DNA from: Lachnospiraceae bacterium
GTDB taxonomy: Bacteria; Bacillota; Clostridia; Lachnospirales; Lachnospiraceae
Assembly (NCBI GenBank): GCA_028692395.1
Contig: JAQUXP010000015.1
Coordinates: 1 to 64,000 of the forward strand
DNA: 64,000 nucleotides
Direction: 5' to 3'
This document shows positions 35,913 through 44,637 of the stretch, piece by piece. Position 1 is the first letter of the stretch; each line of letters starts with the position of its first letter. Both the position numbers and the translations under genes were made by a program. The notes under the pieces were generated by a model. The model was not told the origin of the DNA. It did no database searches and worked only from the letters and a program-made list of their open reading frames with translations.

Positions 35913-37847
35913 TTATTTGTTTGTTTTTTTGGCAAATGGTACGAATTCCCGTCCATTTCCTTTGTAGAAGCGGCTGAACATCTCATAGTACTCCAGACGA
36001 AGTACCTGGATGGCAACAATCAGTCCTTCGAATCCACACACGAAGACGTTACCCAGTACAATAACAAGCCAGTTTGGATTGCCGCCCTCTACGGCTCCGG
36101 CAAGGATCAGTACCACTTCCATCATGGCAGCGTGGCTCATGGCAAAGGCTCCGATACGGATAAAGGAAAGCGTATTGGAAAAATAACTCAGCATGATCTC
36201 AAAAAGCTCAAAAAAGCTTTGAACAAAGAACATGCCCTTGCCGCCCTCGATGGCAGGTTTTCGTTTTTTCACAATTCTGGTCAGTGGTTCTTTCAGCATG
36301 ATGATAAGTGCCGGAATACCGAACATGATAATCAGAACAGCAGTAGCAGGTACTGGGTGATGTGTCATGTAAAGGAAAATAACTGCAACCAGAGCACCAT
36401 AGAACACGAAGCCGCAGACAGCATTCTGATCAAAGAAGATGCCTTCGGTGTCATGTGCCCGGATACTGCTGATAATATGCAGTATCATAGTGATCAGGAT
36501 CATGAACATACCAAATGAGATTGCAACAACAAATACGGTATTGATATTTCCGATAAACGGAAGATTTACCATGGCTTCTCTCGGTTTTAACCAGACAGCC
36601 GGGATAACATCCTCGAATCCGAAGAAGCTTCCGTACATAAATCCGAAGATCACTGAGAAAATGCCGGCGCTTCCCATAATTGCGGCCAGTGCCATATGCT
36701 TGTAGTGATACAAGAGTGCGCCGCCGATTACGATACATAAGCCCTGTCCCACATCACCGAACATGGCACCGAAGATCAGTGCATAGGTAATGGCGATAAA
36801 CATGGTGGGATCCATCTCGTCATAACCGGGAAGTCCATACAGTCGTGTGAACATCTCGAAGGGACGGAAAATCCTGGGATTCTTCAGCTTGGTAGGAGGC
36901 GGTGTCAGGATATTACTGTCATTGTCCTCGATAAAGCAGAAGAGGTTGGGATCATTGGAGATCTCTTTTTGGAATGCTTTGGCATCCGCTTCCGACATCC
37001 ATCCACACAGAATATAGAAGGTTTCCTTCTTGGAATCGGTGCAGGCAGCAAGCTTTCGTACATCGAAGTTTTCGGAAAGATCAGAGAGCTTCTTGTAAGC
37101 ACCTTTTAGTTCCCCTGCGTGATTCATCAGATATTTCTGCATGTCACTGTCACAGACAGCGAGCTGTGCGCTAATCTCCTGAAGCTTATCCGCCAGTGCA
37201 GCATGAGCTTCATCCGGGGTTCCCTCATATTCATCCGGAAGGAAGATCCGTTCAAAATGCATGGAAGCATATACCGCATCCACCTTGCTCACGGCATCTC
37301 TAAGGCAGAAATAGATGCCCCAGACGTACTTATCATCGGAGTGACAGCGGTAGAACACTGTTTCCATCGTATCATAGATGTAGTTTTCAAATTTTGTATA
37401 GTACTCTTTCGGAATCTTTCCAAAACGGTACTTGATCTGCTTGAACTTGAATATAGAAGAAACATCACAGTCCAGTCCCATAAAGGGTTCAATCTTCTCA
37501 TAAAGTTCATGGTATTTACTGCGTTTACTTTCGTAGTCGGCACGTCTTTGTGTCTGCTGGTTCATCTGATGATCCAGATCATTGACAAAGGTGACAGCTT
37601 CGTCAAGGGTCATATCTTTTGGCTCACAGACTGTGTCGGCGGGAAGCAGCTGCAGATAATCCTCTGCCAGCTTCAGAGTTTCCCGGTAGGGATTGATCTG
37701 GATGTAAGGCGTTAGGTTCTGGACGGATTTCAGCTCCGCCAGAGCATTTTCCAGATGAATCTCATATTTTGACAGATACTGGTTGACCACACGGTCGATA
37801 TCTGTCTTAGGGCCGGTAATGCTCAAGAATTTCATCTTTACAATCAA
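35913..37847 (-). CDS. ntpI: V-type ATPase subunit I (a subunit)
   Basis: The 644-residue stator subunit has an N-terminal cytoplasmic half (to about 350) with coiled coils and a C-terminal membrane half with seven to eight helices, including the conserved PTMFIAITYALIFGAMFGDVGQG and FSNTLSFIRIGAFAMSHAAMM segments; the latter carries the Arg that faces the ring carboxylate. TTG at 37847 is chosen since GGAGGTG lies 7 nt upstream and it gives the MIVKMKFLSITGP start common in the family; ATG at 37835 is the alternative. Confidence 0.93.
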   Translation of the reverse strand: MIVKMKFLSITGPKTDIDRVVNQYLSKYEIHLENALAELKSVQNLTPYIQINPYRETLKLAEDYLQLLPADTVCEPKDMTLDEAVTFVNDLDHQMNQQTQRRADYESKRSKYHELYEKIEPFMGLDCDVSSIFKFKQIKYRFGKIPKEYYTKFENYIYDTMETVFYRCHSDDKYVWGIYFCLRDAVSKVDAVYASMHFERIFLPDEYEGTPDEAHAALADKLQEISAQLAVCDSDMQKYLMNHAGELKGAYKKLSDLSENFDVRKLAACTDSKKETFYILCGWMSEADAKAFQKEISNDPNLFCFIEDNDSNILTPPPTKLKNPRIFRPFEMFTRLYGLPGYDEMDPTMFIAITYALIFGAMFGDVGQGLCIVIGGALLYHYKHMALAAIMGSAGIFSVIFGFMYGSFFGFEDVIPAVWLKPREAMVNLPFIGNINTVFVVAISFGMFMILITMILHIISSIRAHDTEGIFFDQNAVCGFVFYGALVAVIFLYMTHHPVPATAVLIIMFGIPALIIMLKEPLTRIVKKRKPAIEGGKGMFFVQSFFELFEIMLSYFSNTLSFIRIGAFAMSHAAMMEVVLILAGAVEGGNPNWLVIVLGNVFVCGFEGLIVAIQVLRLEYYEMFSRFYKGNGREFVPFAKKTNK

Positions 37848-37884
37848 AGTAAGACACCTCCGGTTTCTTTGCAATTCATTTTTT

Positions 37885-38925
37885 TTATGTGGTTGCCACA
37901 TGCTTCATAGCTTCGTCCGGTGCGATCCGGTAGCGGACGCACTCCAGGGCGATGATGATGCGGTTCACTTCATGCTCCTTATGATAGAGATAGGAGTAAA
38001 TCGTGGCGACAGAGTACGGATTTTTCCGTGACTCTCCGGATAAAACCTGCTTCATAATAGCTGCATACATGGATTCCAGTGTATCAAGACTAAAGTTCTG
38101 ATAGTGTTTTCCATAGTAAGTCTGCTGAATCAGCCCCTCAAGAGAGCTGCGATTCTCGGACTCAACCATTGCCCGGATTTCCTGGGGCTTCAGGCGGTAC
38201 CTGGAAGGAATCAACAGAGCATAGATATCAACCGCATTCATGTGATAATAACATTTTGAACGGTAAATCCACTGAAGATTCAGCATATCGAATTTATTGC
38301 CATATGCTTTTGTCAGCTCATTAAGATCCTTTCCGGAGAACAGCTTATCCTTCATCTTCCAGATTTCACTGAAATAATAAAGATCCAGCGTCATCTCATA
38401 GTCAAACAGGGTAGGTGACGTAAGGGTCAGCAGTTTGGCGAAGGGGGCATAATAATCTGTGTCCCGCAGGGACTCCACAAACTCATCAATGGTTGTACTG
38501 GCCGTCATCAGTGCCAGATTCAGCTTGGAATGCTGCTCAAAAAATTCTTCAAAGGCGGAAAGATTCATAGTTGTATTCCGATGGTCAAAAAGATTCGTGA
38601 GACATTCCTTGATAATAGTAACTTCATAACGCTTAAAATAAAGATTCAGGAAACGCCGCTGATCTACGTTGGAGAAGCGGTAAAGCTTCGTGAAATCTCT
38701 GTAAATGCTTTGCCTTAGCATACGCTCTATGGTTCCCCGGTGAAGCTGATTCTCGTCCTCCGAACCGAAGATCGGTTCATAGGAAGGCTTTTGCTTCAGA
38801 TAGGAAACTGCCTGGGGAACACTTTCCAGTTCTACGAGCTCCCGAAAATTGGAATCCTCCAGGAATCTGCTCTGCATGGCCCGCATTTTCGTGGTCAGAC
38901 CACTATAGGCTAACAAACCACTCAT
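37885..38925 (-). CDS. ntpC: V-type ATPase subunit C (rotor collar, d-like)
   Basis: The 346-residue helical protein matches AtpC/NtpC: start MSGLLAYSGLTTKMRAMQS, middle VDQRRFLNLYFKRYEV, end ECVRYRIAPDEAMKHV. It links the central stalk to the proteolipid ring. It precedes subunit I by 37 nt. Confidence 0.92.
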   Translation of the reverse strand: MSGLLAYSGLTTKMRAMQSRFLEDSNFRELVELESVPQAVSYLKQKPSYEPIFGSEDENQLHRGTIERMLRQSIYRDFTKLYRFSNVDQRRFLNLYFKRYEVTIIKECLTNLFDHRNTTMNLSAFEEFFEQHSKLNLALMTASTTIDEFVESLRDTDYYAPFAKLLTLTSPTLFDYEMTLDLYYFSEIWKMKDKLFSGKDLNELTKAYGNKFDMLNLQWIYRSKCYYHMNAVDIYALLIPSRYRLKPQEIRAMVESENRSSLEGLIQQTYYGKHYQNFSLDTLESMYAAIMKQVLSGESRKNPYSVATIYSYLYHKEHEVNRIIIALECVRYRIAPDEAMKHVATT

Positions 38926-38929
38926 CGCA

Positions 38930-39241
38930 TCACTTCCTTATTATTTTTTCATAGATTTCGGTGGAAAGGGCATCGTGATTTTTATCGTAATAACTTTCCA
39001 GAGAAGCACTGTTGTGCTCTTTATCGGACCTGAGCTTTTGGAGCTCGGTCTCAAGGCGAGAAGAAAGGGCGCTTTGCAGTTCAGAAACTTTTTTAGCCGT
39101 GGCAGATTCTATCTCTCTGTCATACGCAGCGATGCGCTGTTCCTGCTGGGCGTCCAGATTCTTCTTCTGATTTGCGGCACTGTCCAGAATTCTGGATGCG
39201 GCAATTTCAATTTCAGACAACTTTTCTATAATCTGGTCCAT
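38930..39241 (-). CDS. V-type ATPase H/G-like peripheral-stalk protein
   Basis: The 103-residue, almost entirely helical and charged protein (MDQIIEKLSEIEIAASRIL onward) has heptad spacing suited to pairing with subunit E in the stator. It is the first gene of the operon and is spaced 4 nt from subunit C. I use the ATG at 39241 behind GGGAGG. Its assignment rests on size, composition and position, since G/H subunits are poorly conserved. Confidence 0.8.
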   Translation of the reverse strand: MDQIIEKLSEIEIAASRILDSAANQKKNLDAQQEQRIAAYDREIESATAKKVSELQSALSSRLETELQKLRSDKEHNSASLESYYDKNHDALSTEIYEKIIRK

Positions 39242-39421
39242 CTTTTTACCTCCCGTCAGATTGTCTAATTGCATGTTACTATCATACACCATTTAAAAAA
39301 AAATGCCAGTATAAAATAGCGTGGCCGATGTAAAAACTATGAAAATTCGCTTCCTTTTTAGGGGAAAATAATGTAGAATGTAAAATACTGTATAGAAACA
39401 ACAACATATATGAGGTTTATT

Positions 39422-40072
39422 ATGAGATTAAGAAACATAAAAGGATCAAAAGAAGCGATACAAAGCAGCAGATGGGTGATTCAGGAGCCACAGCGATGGA
39501 AGGGATGCTGGAATGAGGTTTTTGGAACCGGTCATCCCCTCCATATCGAGGTGGGCATGGGAAAGGGGCGTTTTCTGATGGATATGGCTGCCGCCCACCC
39601 GGAGATTGATTATGTGGGAATTGAGATGTATGACAGCGTCCTTCTGCGGGCAGTGCAAAAAGCAGATGACAGGGAAGAGATTCTGGAAAACTTTCGTTTT
39701 ATCCGAATGGATGCAAGAGAGCTGACTGACGTATTTGCCATGGGAGAAGTGGACAGAATCTATCTGAACTTTTCTGATCCATGGCCCAAGGACCGCCACG
39801 CTAAACGCAGACTGACCTCCCAGGAATTTCTGGCCCGTTATAAAAAGATTCTGATGCCCGGTACAAGGGTAGAGTTTAAGACAGATAACCGTGAGCTCTT
39901 CGAGTTTTCTCTGGAAGAGATTCGGGAGGCAGGATGGATACTCGAGGCGTCAACCTTTGACCTGCATCAGGAGAAAGAACTGTCCAGGGGCAATATTATG
40001 ACAGAGTATGAAGAAAAATTCTCTTCCATGGGCAACCCCATATGCAAATTGATTACCTATTACAGAGATTAA
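39422..40072 (+). CDS. trmB: tRNA (guanine-N7-)-methyltransferase
   Basis: The 216-residue SAM-dependent enzyme makes m7G46 in the tRNA variable loop. It has the SAM-binding IEVGMGKGRFL motif, the IRMDARELTD stretch, and the family motif LNFSDPWPKDRHAKRRLT. MRLRN at 39422 is the usual family start, with GAGG 6 nt upstream; the ATG at 39410 has no ribosome site. It lies upstream of tRNA-Lys, though separated by 314 bp. Confidence 0.94.
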   Translation: MRLRNIKGSKEAIQSSRWVIQEPQRWKGCWNEVFGTGHPLHIEVGMGKGRFLMDMAAAHPEIDYVGIEMYDSVLLRAVQKADDREEILENFRFIRMDARELTDVFAMGEVDRIYLNFSDPWPKDRHAKRRLTSQEFLARYKKILMPGTRVEFKTDNRELFEFSLEEIREAGWILEASTFDLHQEKELSRGNIMTEYEEKFSSMGNPICKLITYYRD

Positions 40073-40136
40073 GCAGGGCAGTGTGTCCCCTGTTGTGCCC
40101 GGATCATAGTATAATAGAAAAAGAAAAGAGACGGCC

Positions 40137-40304
40137 ATGAAAAGATGCCGCTGTCCATCCGGCTGTTTTACGGATCTGAATTACCGCATAACAGCCCGGG
40201 ATGGGAGATGTGCCAGACTGTTAAAATGCCTGAAAGAACTGGACTTGATCCTGCAAAAATGTAAACGACAAAACAAAAATAAGAAAAAAATAAAATTCTT
40301 GTAA
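40137..40304 (+). CDS. Possible small Cys/Lys-rich ORF between trmB and tRNA-Lys
   Basis: A 55-codon ORF begins MKRCRCPSGCF with three cysteines in its first ten residues and ends in a Lys/Asn-rich tail. The ribosome site (AAGAGACGG) is weak and the tail lies in an A-rich tract, so it may be chance. It fills most of the 40073-40386 gap, which otherwise holds only the tRNA promoter. Confidence 0.25.
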   Translation: MKRCRCPSGCFTDLNYRITARDGRCARLLKCLKELDLILQKCKRQNKNKKKIKFL

Positions 40305-40312
40305 AAAAACAC

Positions 40313-40341
40313 TTGATTTTGTAAGAGATATCAATTATAAT
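40313..40341 (+). promoter_or_regulatory. Promoter of tRNA-Lys
   Basis: TTGATT (40313-40318), a 17-bp spacer and TATAAT (40336-40341), 46 bp before the mature tRNA. Confidence 0.8.
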
Positions 40342-40386
40342 AACTCTTGCGTTGTGAAAGCATTTGCAGCGAACAAAAGAATATAT

Positions 40387-40459
40387 GCGCTTTTAGCTCA
40401 GTTGGTAGAGCAGTAGACTCTTAATCTATTTGTCCAGGGTTCGAGTCCCTGAAGGCGCA
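40387..40459 (+). tRNA. tRNA-Lys (anticodon CTT)
   Basis: A 73-nt cloverleaf: acceptor GCGCTTT/AAGGCGC with one G-U pair, D-loop AGCTCAGTTGGTAGAGC, anticodon stem GTAGA/TCTAT around loop CTCTTAA (anticodon CTT at 40420-40422), and T-arm CAGGGTTCGAGTCCCTG. CCA is not encoded. It is the integration target of the prophage; the 3' half from the anticodon loop on is duplicated at 51193. Confidence 0.96.
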
Positions 40460-40551
40460 CTAAAAGCACTGTTTTCAATGACACTAAGAGCATCGGGGAC
40501 GGTGTTTTTGTTTTATCACAAAAAATCCGAGAATCTACGTGTCTAAAAAAA
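40418..40551 (+). repeat. attL: 134-bp direct repeat at left end of the prophage
   Basis: Identical at every base to 51193-51326. It starts at the first base of the tRNA-Lys anticodon loop and runs 92 bp past the tRNA, including the tRNA's likely terminator (CACTGTT at 40467 pairing GACGGTG at 40498, then TTTTT). It ends in an A-run. Confidence 0.97.
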
Positions 40552-40610
40552 ATCACATTTCAAACAAAAACTGTAGAAATCCGGATAGGAAAACTACAGT
40601 TTTTTTAAAT

Positions 40611-40676
40611 TTGTATCTCAAGCAAGAATGGCAGCGTGTCTGATCAGAGCCGCAGCTGAAAAATAATGAGATACAA
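40611..40676 (-). repeat. Interrupted palindrome, copy A (phage family)
   Basis: TTGTATCTCA (40611-40620) pairs with TGAGATACAA (40667-40676) around 46 nt. The interior is closely similar to copy B (44325-44389), including TGATCAGAGC and GCAGCGTG-type blocks. It lies directly 3' of the integrase gene. Confidence 0.85.
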
Positions 40677-40678
40677 TT

Positions 40679-41647
40679 TTAATACATAACCCGGAAGAAT
40701 ACCGGATCCAAATGATAAATATCCGCATGCATTAAAGTATAAGTGTTAGCAAGGTGCAAGTAGGTGCGAGTGACGCTGTAATCATAGTGTCCCAGGAGCA
40801 AACGCAAGCTTTCTATGTTACCACCGCCCATGATGTAGCTGGTAGCGAAGGTATGCCGGAGCAAATGAGGAGTCAGACGTTCTATATCCGTCTTTTTCTT
40901 AATCCGGGAAAACAGCTGCTTGATACAGTTATAGTTTAAGGTACCGCCACCCCGGAGCTTTGAAAAAATTGGCTGATTTTCATAAGTAGTACTGTTGGTG
41001 TAACCACGGTAAACAAAAAGATAGGTATACAGATTCTTTTTGAGCCTTGGAGCAAGCAGTACAACCCGGGATTTATTCCCTTTCGAGTCCACGATCTTAA
41101 TTATATTTTTGTCAAACAAAATATCAGAGATCTGAAGCTTAAGCACCTCTTCCGAACGAAGTCCGGCATCCAACATTAAATGAAAGATACACCAGTTACG
41201 AATACCAGTTTCCGATTTTATGTTAAAAAGCATGTCGATCTGATAGACTTCCGTAGCATAGAGGGGAACCTTTTCGTCAGAATCATCCTTAGGCATCTTT
41301 ACATTGATCTTAAAGGTTGTGTCCAGTTCCATGTTGGAGAAGTTCAAAAAAGCTTTCACAGCTCTACAGTAGGTACGAATAGTAGTATTTTTGATATGTA
41401 CCGTATCGTCCATCTTTGCAAAGGGATGATGGGCAAATCTAACACGATCTCTTAAATGATGCACATACAGTGTCAGGACGTTCGAGGGAATATCAGACAA
41501 AGGGGAATTCGCAGTTATTGACTGCTCCGACAAAAATTCCGTAAAGAAACCAAGGTTTTTCTTATAGTAACCCAACGTTCTGGGAGCACAGTATGTTTCC
41601 CGGTCAAATATAAATAAATCAAGAGCCTGTTTTAAAGTTGCATCCAT
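40679..41647 (-). CDS. int: Phage tyrosine integrase
   Basis: The 322-residue site-specific recombinase has an N-terminal SAM-like core-binding domain (about 1-110) and a catalytic domain with Arg164 (AGLRSEE), His261-x-x-Arg264 (HLLRHTFA), His287 (LLGH) and nucleophile Tyr296 (RTYLHL). It lacks a long arm-binding N-terminal domain and so is XerC/D-sized. Its 3' end faces attL, 128 bp away. It should catalyse insertion into the tRNA-Lys anticodon-loop site. The RBS AAAGGAGG precedes the ATG. Confidence 0.95.
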   Translation of the reverse strand: MDATLKQALDLFIFDRETYCAPRTLGYYKKNLGFFTEFLSEQSITANSPLSDIPSNVLTLYVHHLRDRVRFAHHPFAKMDDTVHIKNTTIRTYCRAVKAFLNFSNMELDTTFKINVKMPKDDSDEKVPLYATEVYQIDMLFNIKSETGIRNWCIFHLMLDAGLRSEEVLKLQISDILFDKNIIKIVDSKGNKSRVVLLAPRLKKNLYTYLFVYRGYTNSTTYENQPIFSKLRGGGTLNYNCIKQLFSRIKKKTDIERLTPHLLRHTFATSYIMGGGNIESLRLLLGHYDYSVTRTYLHLANTYTLMHADIYHLDPVFFRVMY

Positions 41648-41706
41648 AAATTAAGCCTCCTTTATTTTAATCCAGAATAAGTAAGATAAAATACTACTTA
41701 GTAGGA

Positions 41707-43326
41707 TCAAGTAATACTTTTTGCAGGGTCTTGACAAAAAAAGGAATCAAGATTATCATTATCATAAGCTTCACCAGTAAGATTATTAATTAAAGTAAAA
41801 CTGCAGCTTTTCGTATTTAGGAATCCGGACATCTCCTCGAAGTTAAGGTGTCTGGATTTTTTTTGTTTATATTGTGCTGCATTTTTTACGTCATTATCAT
41901 TTAAAGTAAGCAAAGCATTCACCATGTCCTGCACAGGGGAATCCGTATTATCGCCCTTCGTATAAAATCCATGAACAACAGATTTATTTAAAAGAGAACG
42001 TTTTATAACTTCCAATGTCAGTTTTCTTGAATAATCACGGACAAGTACAATGTCTTCCTTCGGAACGATACAGTCAAGCATCTTAGTATTCCGCAGCTTC
42101 AACCAGAAAGAGCAATCAGGACGGCGGGATTTATTCGAATCTCCGGTAGTCTCTACTAAACGTAACACATTTTTCGTCAGGTACTGGCCAATAATATACA
42201 TGTTGTCGAAATAATCATAAATACGCTTCTTAATAGGATCATGGCTATTATCCCGGAAAGGTAAAAGCTGGTAAGATTTGCTGGATTTTCTCATCGTCTG
42301 AAATTCCACATTTACGATCATATTATTCCGAGGGGTAAGCATATCAGCAAGCCGAATCATATCATCCGTCACATGAACATTTTCAGAACAATCTTCGATA
42401 TATTTCTTACAAAGATTCAGATAAAAATCATTCTTACCATGCAGCAAGTAAAATTCAAGCCGGGCGATGGTCATATATGACCAGTTACCACGCTTAAAAG
42501 CAGATTCATAGCAGAACAGATCATAGTTGTTAATTAAGCCGTGAAGCTTCCAGATCTGAAAGAAAAAAGGTTTATAACCCATCTCTACAACTTCTTTTCC
42601 CTTCAAATAAATTCGAACAAAACACTTTTGCCCACGTTTACCAAGAGCAACATAATCAACCAGATAATCTTCACTACCTACCTTTTCCGTGTTAAAAACG
42701 GCACCTTTAAAATGATCCACACGCATCTTATAAAAGTTTTCCAAAGTAAAGAACTTTTCCGGATTCGTGAGGTAATTCGAATGAAAAGCAAAATCCGCAC
42801 GGTTTTCTTGTGTAAAAAGGATGGGAATAGAAAAGCGTCTTGCTATAGCTTCAATGTATTTATAACTCATTTCAAAGCTTTGTTCGATCCCATAAAGCCA
42901 GAGCATATAAGACCGGATCTGAACGATTACCTCACAAGTAACAGACTGTTCACCGGATCCCTTTGGCACCTTAGGAGCAATGAAGATATCAAACATATCT
43001 TTATTCTCCAGGCAAATAGAATAAAACTTAGAGTAGGAGTAAGGAAGTAAATTCAGGCTGCCAACTCCATCAAAGGTTAATTCGATCACATTATCAAACG
43101 AAGCATAAAGCTCCTGATGCAGGTTATTGAAATATCTCCGGAACAAATTAACTTTTGGATCCGTAGAGTCACCGGAAAAATCAGCATCAAATTTTACAGA
43201 GTAATAAAAAGTATCAATATTGTGCAGAAATTTATTTTTGCAATTGTCAAAATATTGAAAGTTTTCAGAGTCGGAAAACTCATCAAATATGAGACAATCA
43301 CGGATTAGGTTATGCCTATCAAGCAT
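41707..43326 (-). CDS. Phage replication-initiation protein (Rep, rolling-circle type)
   Basis: The 539-residue protein resembles the replication-initiation factor (Rep_trans-like) group of ssDNA phages and plasmids: a basic-acidic motif (ENRADFAFHSN), a strand FVRIYLKGKEVVEMGY, and an ARLEFYL segment in the order typical of that family. It would nick the plus-strand origin covalently to start rolling-circle replication. The match is by pattern only. Start 43326 has AGGAGG 8 nt upstream, and the leader contains a half-copy (TGAGATACA) of the phage palindrome family. It lies between int and the hairpin-rich gap. Confidence 0.7.
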   Translation of the reverse strand: MLDRHNLIRDCLIFDEFSDSENFQYFDNCKNKFLHNIDTFYYSVKFDADFSGDSTDPKVNLFRRYFNNLHQELYASFDNVIELTFDGVGSLNLLPYSYSKFYSICLENKDMFDIFIAPKVPKGSGEQSVTCEVIVQIRSYMLWLYGIEQSFEMSYKYIEAIARRFSIPILFTQENRADFAFHSNYLTNPEKFFTLENFYKMRVDHFKGAVFNTEKVGSEDYLVDYVALGKRGQKCFVRIYLKGKEVVEMGYKPFFFQIWKLHGLINNYDLFCYESAFKRGNWSYMTIARLEFYLLHGKNDFYLNLCKKYIEDCSENVHVTDDMIRLADMLTPRNNMIVNVEFQTMRKSSKSYQLLPFRDNSHDPIKKRIYDYFDNMYIIGQYLTKNVLRLVETTGDSNKSRRPDCSFWLKLRNTKMLDCIVPKEDIVLVRDYSRKLTLEVIKRSLLNKSVVHGFYTKGDNTDSPVQDMVNALLTLNDNDVKNAAQYKQKKSRHLNFEEMSGFLNTKSCSFTLINNLTGEAYDNDNLDSFFCQDPAKSIT

Positions 43327-43393
43327 GGTATTATCCTCCTTTTTGTATCTCAAAACAGGTGTTTCTCAAAAAGTAGTCAAAAGGCTGTTTGAC

Positions 43394-43594
43394 TACTGGG
43401 GGTCACCCCCATTTTGCCCAGTATTTACAAGGGTTTTAAACGTAACTCATATGTATTTTCAGACCACCTAGTAGAAGACGGTGGTAGGGCTTCGCCCGGC
43501 TTTATCTGGGCGTTTTTGCTTGCCCTGTGCGCCGCCCCAGCTGGCAGCGCATAAGGGGCCCACGAGACCCATAAGCGCAGCCAGCTGGGGCGGC
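43394..43594. other. Hairpin-rich intergenic region: candidate phage origin and packaging signal
   Basis: The 285-bp gap between Zot-like and Rep genes has four stem-loops. They are TACTGGG..CCCAGTA (43394-43423) enclosing TGGGGG/CCCCCA (43397-43411); ACCACC/GGTGGT (43463-43485); GGGC/GCCC (43487-43497); and a large GC-rich one at 43531-43594, whose arms GCCGCCCCAGCTGGC and GCCAGCTGGGGCGGC continue through one A-A mismatch into GCGC/GCGC, with a further GGG/CCC in the loop. It is much more GC-rich than the phage around it. Filamentous phages keep origins and a packaging hairpin in such a gap; the role is inferred. Confidence 0.8.
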
Positions 43595-43611
43595 ACCCAG
43601 AGCTTACTCTA

Positions 43612-44298
43612 CTATCTGCTTACACCTCCTTTGTCGACCCAGACAGGACGTTCCGTAAATGTCCGGAGGAACCGCTTAGAGGTATTAAAGATTTTAAAGT
43701 AACGCTTGTGTCCGATGGCAAGATCAAAAGATATCACATCAGAGGAGGACTTACCCTTCGTGTACCAATAACATTTACGGGAAAAAAGGTTACCACCGCA
43801 TAGGACAGCAAGAACCTGACCGAAGATCTTAAAGTTATTAATCTTAAAGTGCTTCACCTCCTGCTCGATACGTCCACGGATTTTTTTATCAATGTCAGCA
43901 TCATTTTGGGTTATCAGATAGACCTGAAAGCCATCCTTCCTATGCTCGGAAAGCCAGTGATTCCACTCTGCACGCCCTTTGATATTCCACTGCCTGGCAT
44001 CAAAGTTGTTTTGACACTCATCAATAAAAAGATAACATTGACGCTCGAAAACACGCCCATCCTTATCTGACTTACAGAAATTCCGAGAAAACCCCTCCAG
44101 ACCATAAGGATATTGCAAATCCCTGTTGTCGATCTGAAAGACCTGAGCTTTACTATGGGGATATCTTTTATGCAGATAGTCCGTGTTGATTTCAAAATTT
44201 GTAAAGATATACTTCCCACGCTTATATTGCAGCATGATATCCGCTGCCATATGATAGGACTTACCAGAGCCGGGAGTTCCGGTATATAATATAATCAT
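43612..44298 (-). CDS. Zot/pI-like phage assembly ATPase
   Basis: The 228-residue zonular-occludens-toxin-domain ATPase (gene I protein of filamentous phages) drives extrusion of the virion through the membrane. Walker A is GTPGSGKS (residues 7-14), Walker B is YLFIDECQN (Asp93-Glu94), followed by the SEHRKDG and ITQN motifs of the family. No clear membrane helix exists; only a weak hydrophobic patch (FGQVLAVLCGG) near 165, unlike pI of Gram-negative phages. Start 44298 has AGGAGG upstream. It follows the pVI-like gene, the canonical order. Confidence 0.92.
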   Translation of the reverse strand: MIILYTGTPGSGKSYHMAADIMLQYKRGKYIFTNFEINTDYLHKRYPHSKAQVFQIDNRDLQYPYGLEGFSRNFCKSDKDGRVFERQCYLFIDECQNNFDARQWNIKGRAEWNHWLSEHRKDGFQVYLITQNDADIDKKIRGRIEQEVKHFKINNFKIFGQVLAVLCGGNLFSRKCYWYTKGKSSSDVISFDLAIGHKRYFKIFNTSKRFLRTFTERPVWVDKGGVSR

Positions 44299-44324
44299 GT
44301 TTCTATTCCTCCTCTCATCCAAGA

Positions 44325-44389
44325 TTGTATCTCAATGCAAATTGGCAGCGTGCCGGATCAGAGCTGCTGCAGAAAAATAATGAGATACA
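44325..44389 (-). repeat. Interrupted palindrome, copy B (phage family)
   Basis: TGTATCTCA (44326-44334) pairs with TGAGATACA (44381-44389). The 46-nt interior is closely similar to copy A. It fills the gap between the pVI-like stop and the Zot ribosome site. Confidence 0.85.
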
Positions 44390-44392
44390 CAA

Positions 44393-44635
44393 TCAGGATT
44401 TTGTATTTTTTGATATCAAGTAAGCTATAATGCAAGCCGTACAGCAAGAAAGCCATACGCCCATAACGGGCTTCATCTCATTAAATGGAATAAACCAGTT
44501 CACGTAAGAAAGAAAAGGCATAGCACCGAGGTTTTCAAGCTGTTGACGAACAAAAGAAACAGGAAGCACGTTTAATAATGCGCCAACAAGAGAAAAGCCA
44601 AGGTTTAAAACTGTTTCTATAAGATCTGTTAGCAT
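44393..44635 (-). CDS. pVI-like phage membrane protein
   Basis: The 80-residue protein has two to three hydrophobic helices and the central motif YVNWFIPFNEM, which I associate with the small membrane protein between the adsorption protein and Zot in Firmicutes inoviruses. In M13, pVI sits at the virion end with pIII. It lies 2 nt after the pIII-like gene and upstream of Zot, the gene VI position. Assignment rests on position, size and topology. Confidence 0.75.
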   Translation of the reverse strand: MLTDLIETVLNLGFSLVGALLNVLPVSFVRQQLENLGAMPFLSYVNWFIPFNEMKPVMGVWLSCCTACIIAYLISKNTKS

Positions 44636-44637
44636 GT

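Noticed and set aside
43481-43702. Plus-strand ORF over the large phage hairpin
   Set aside because: It overlaps the hairpin and the end of the Zot gene and lacks a ribosome site or family likeness.
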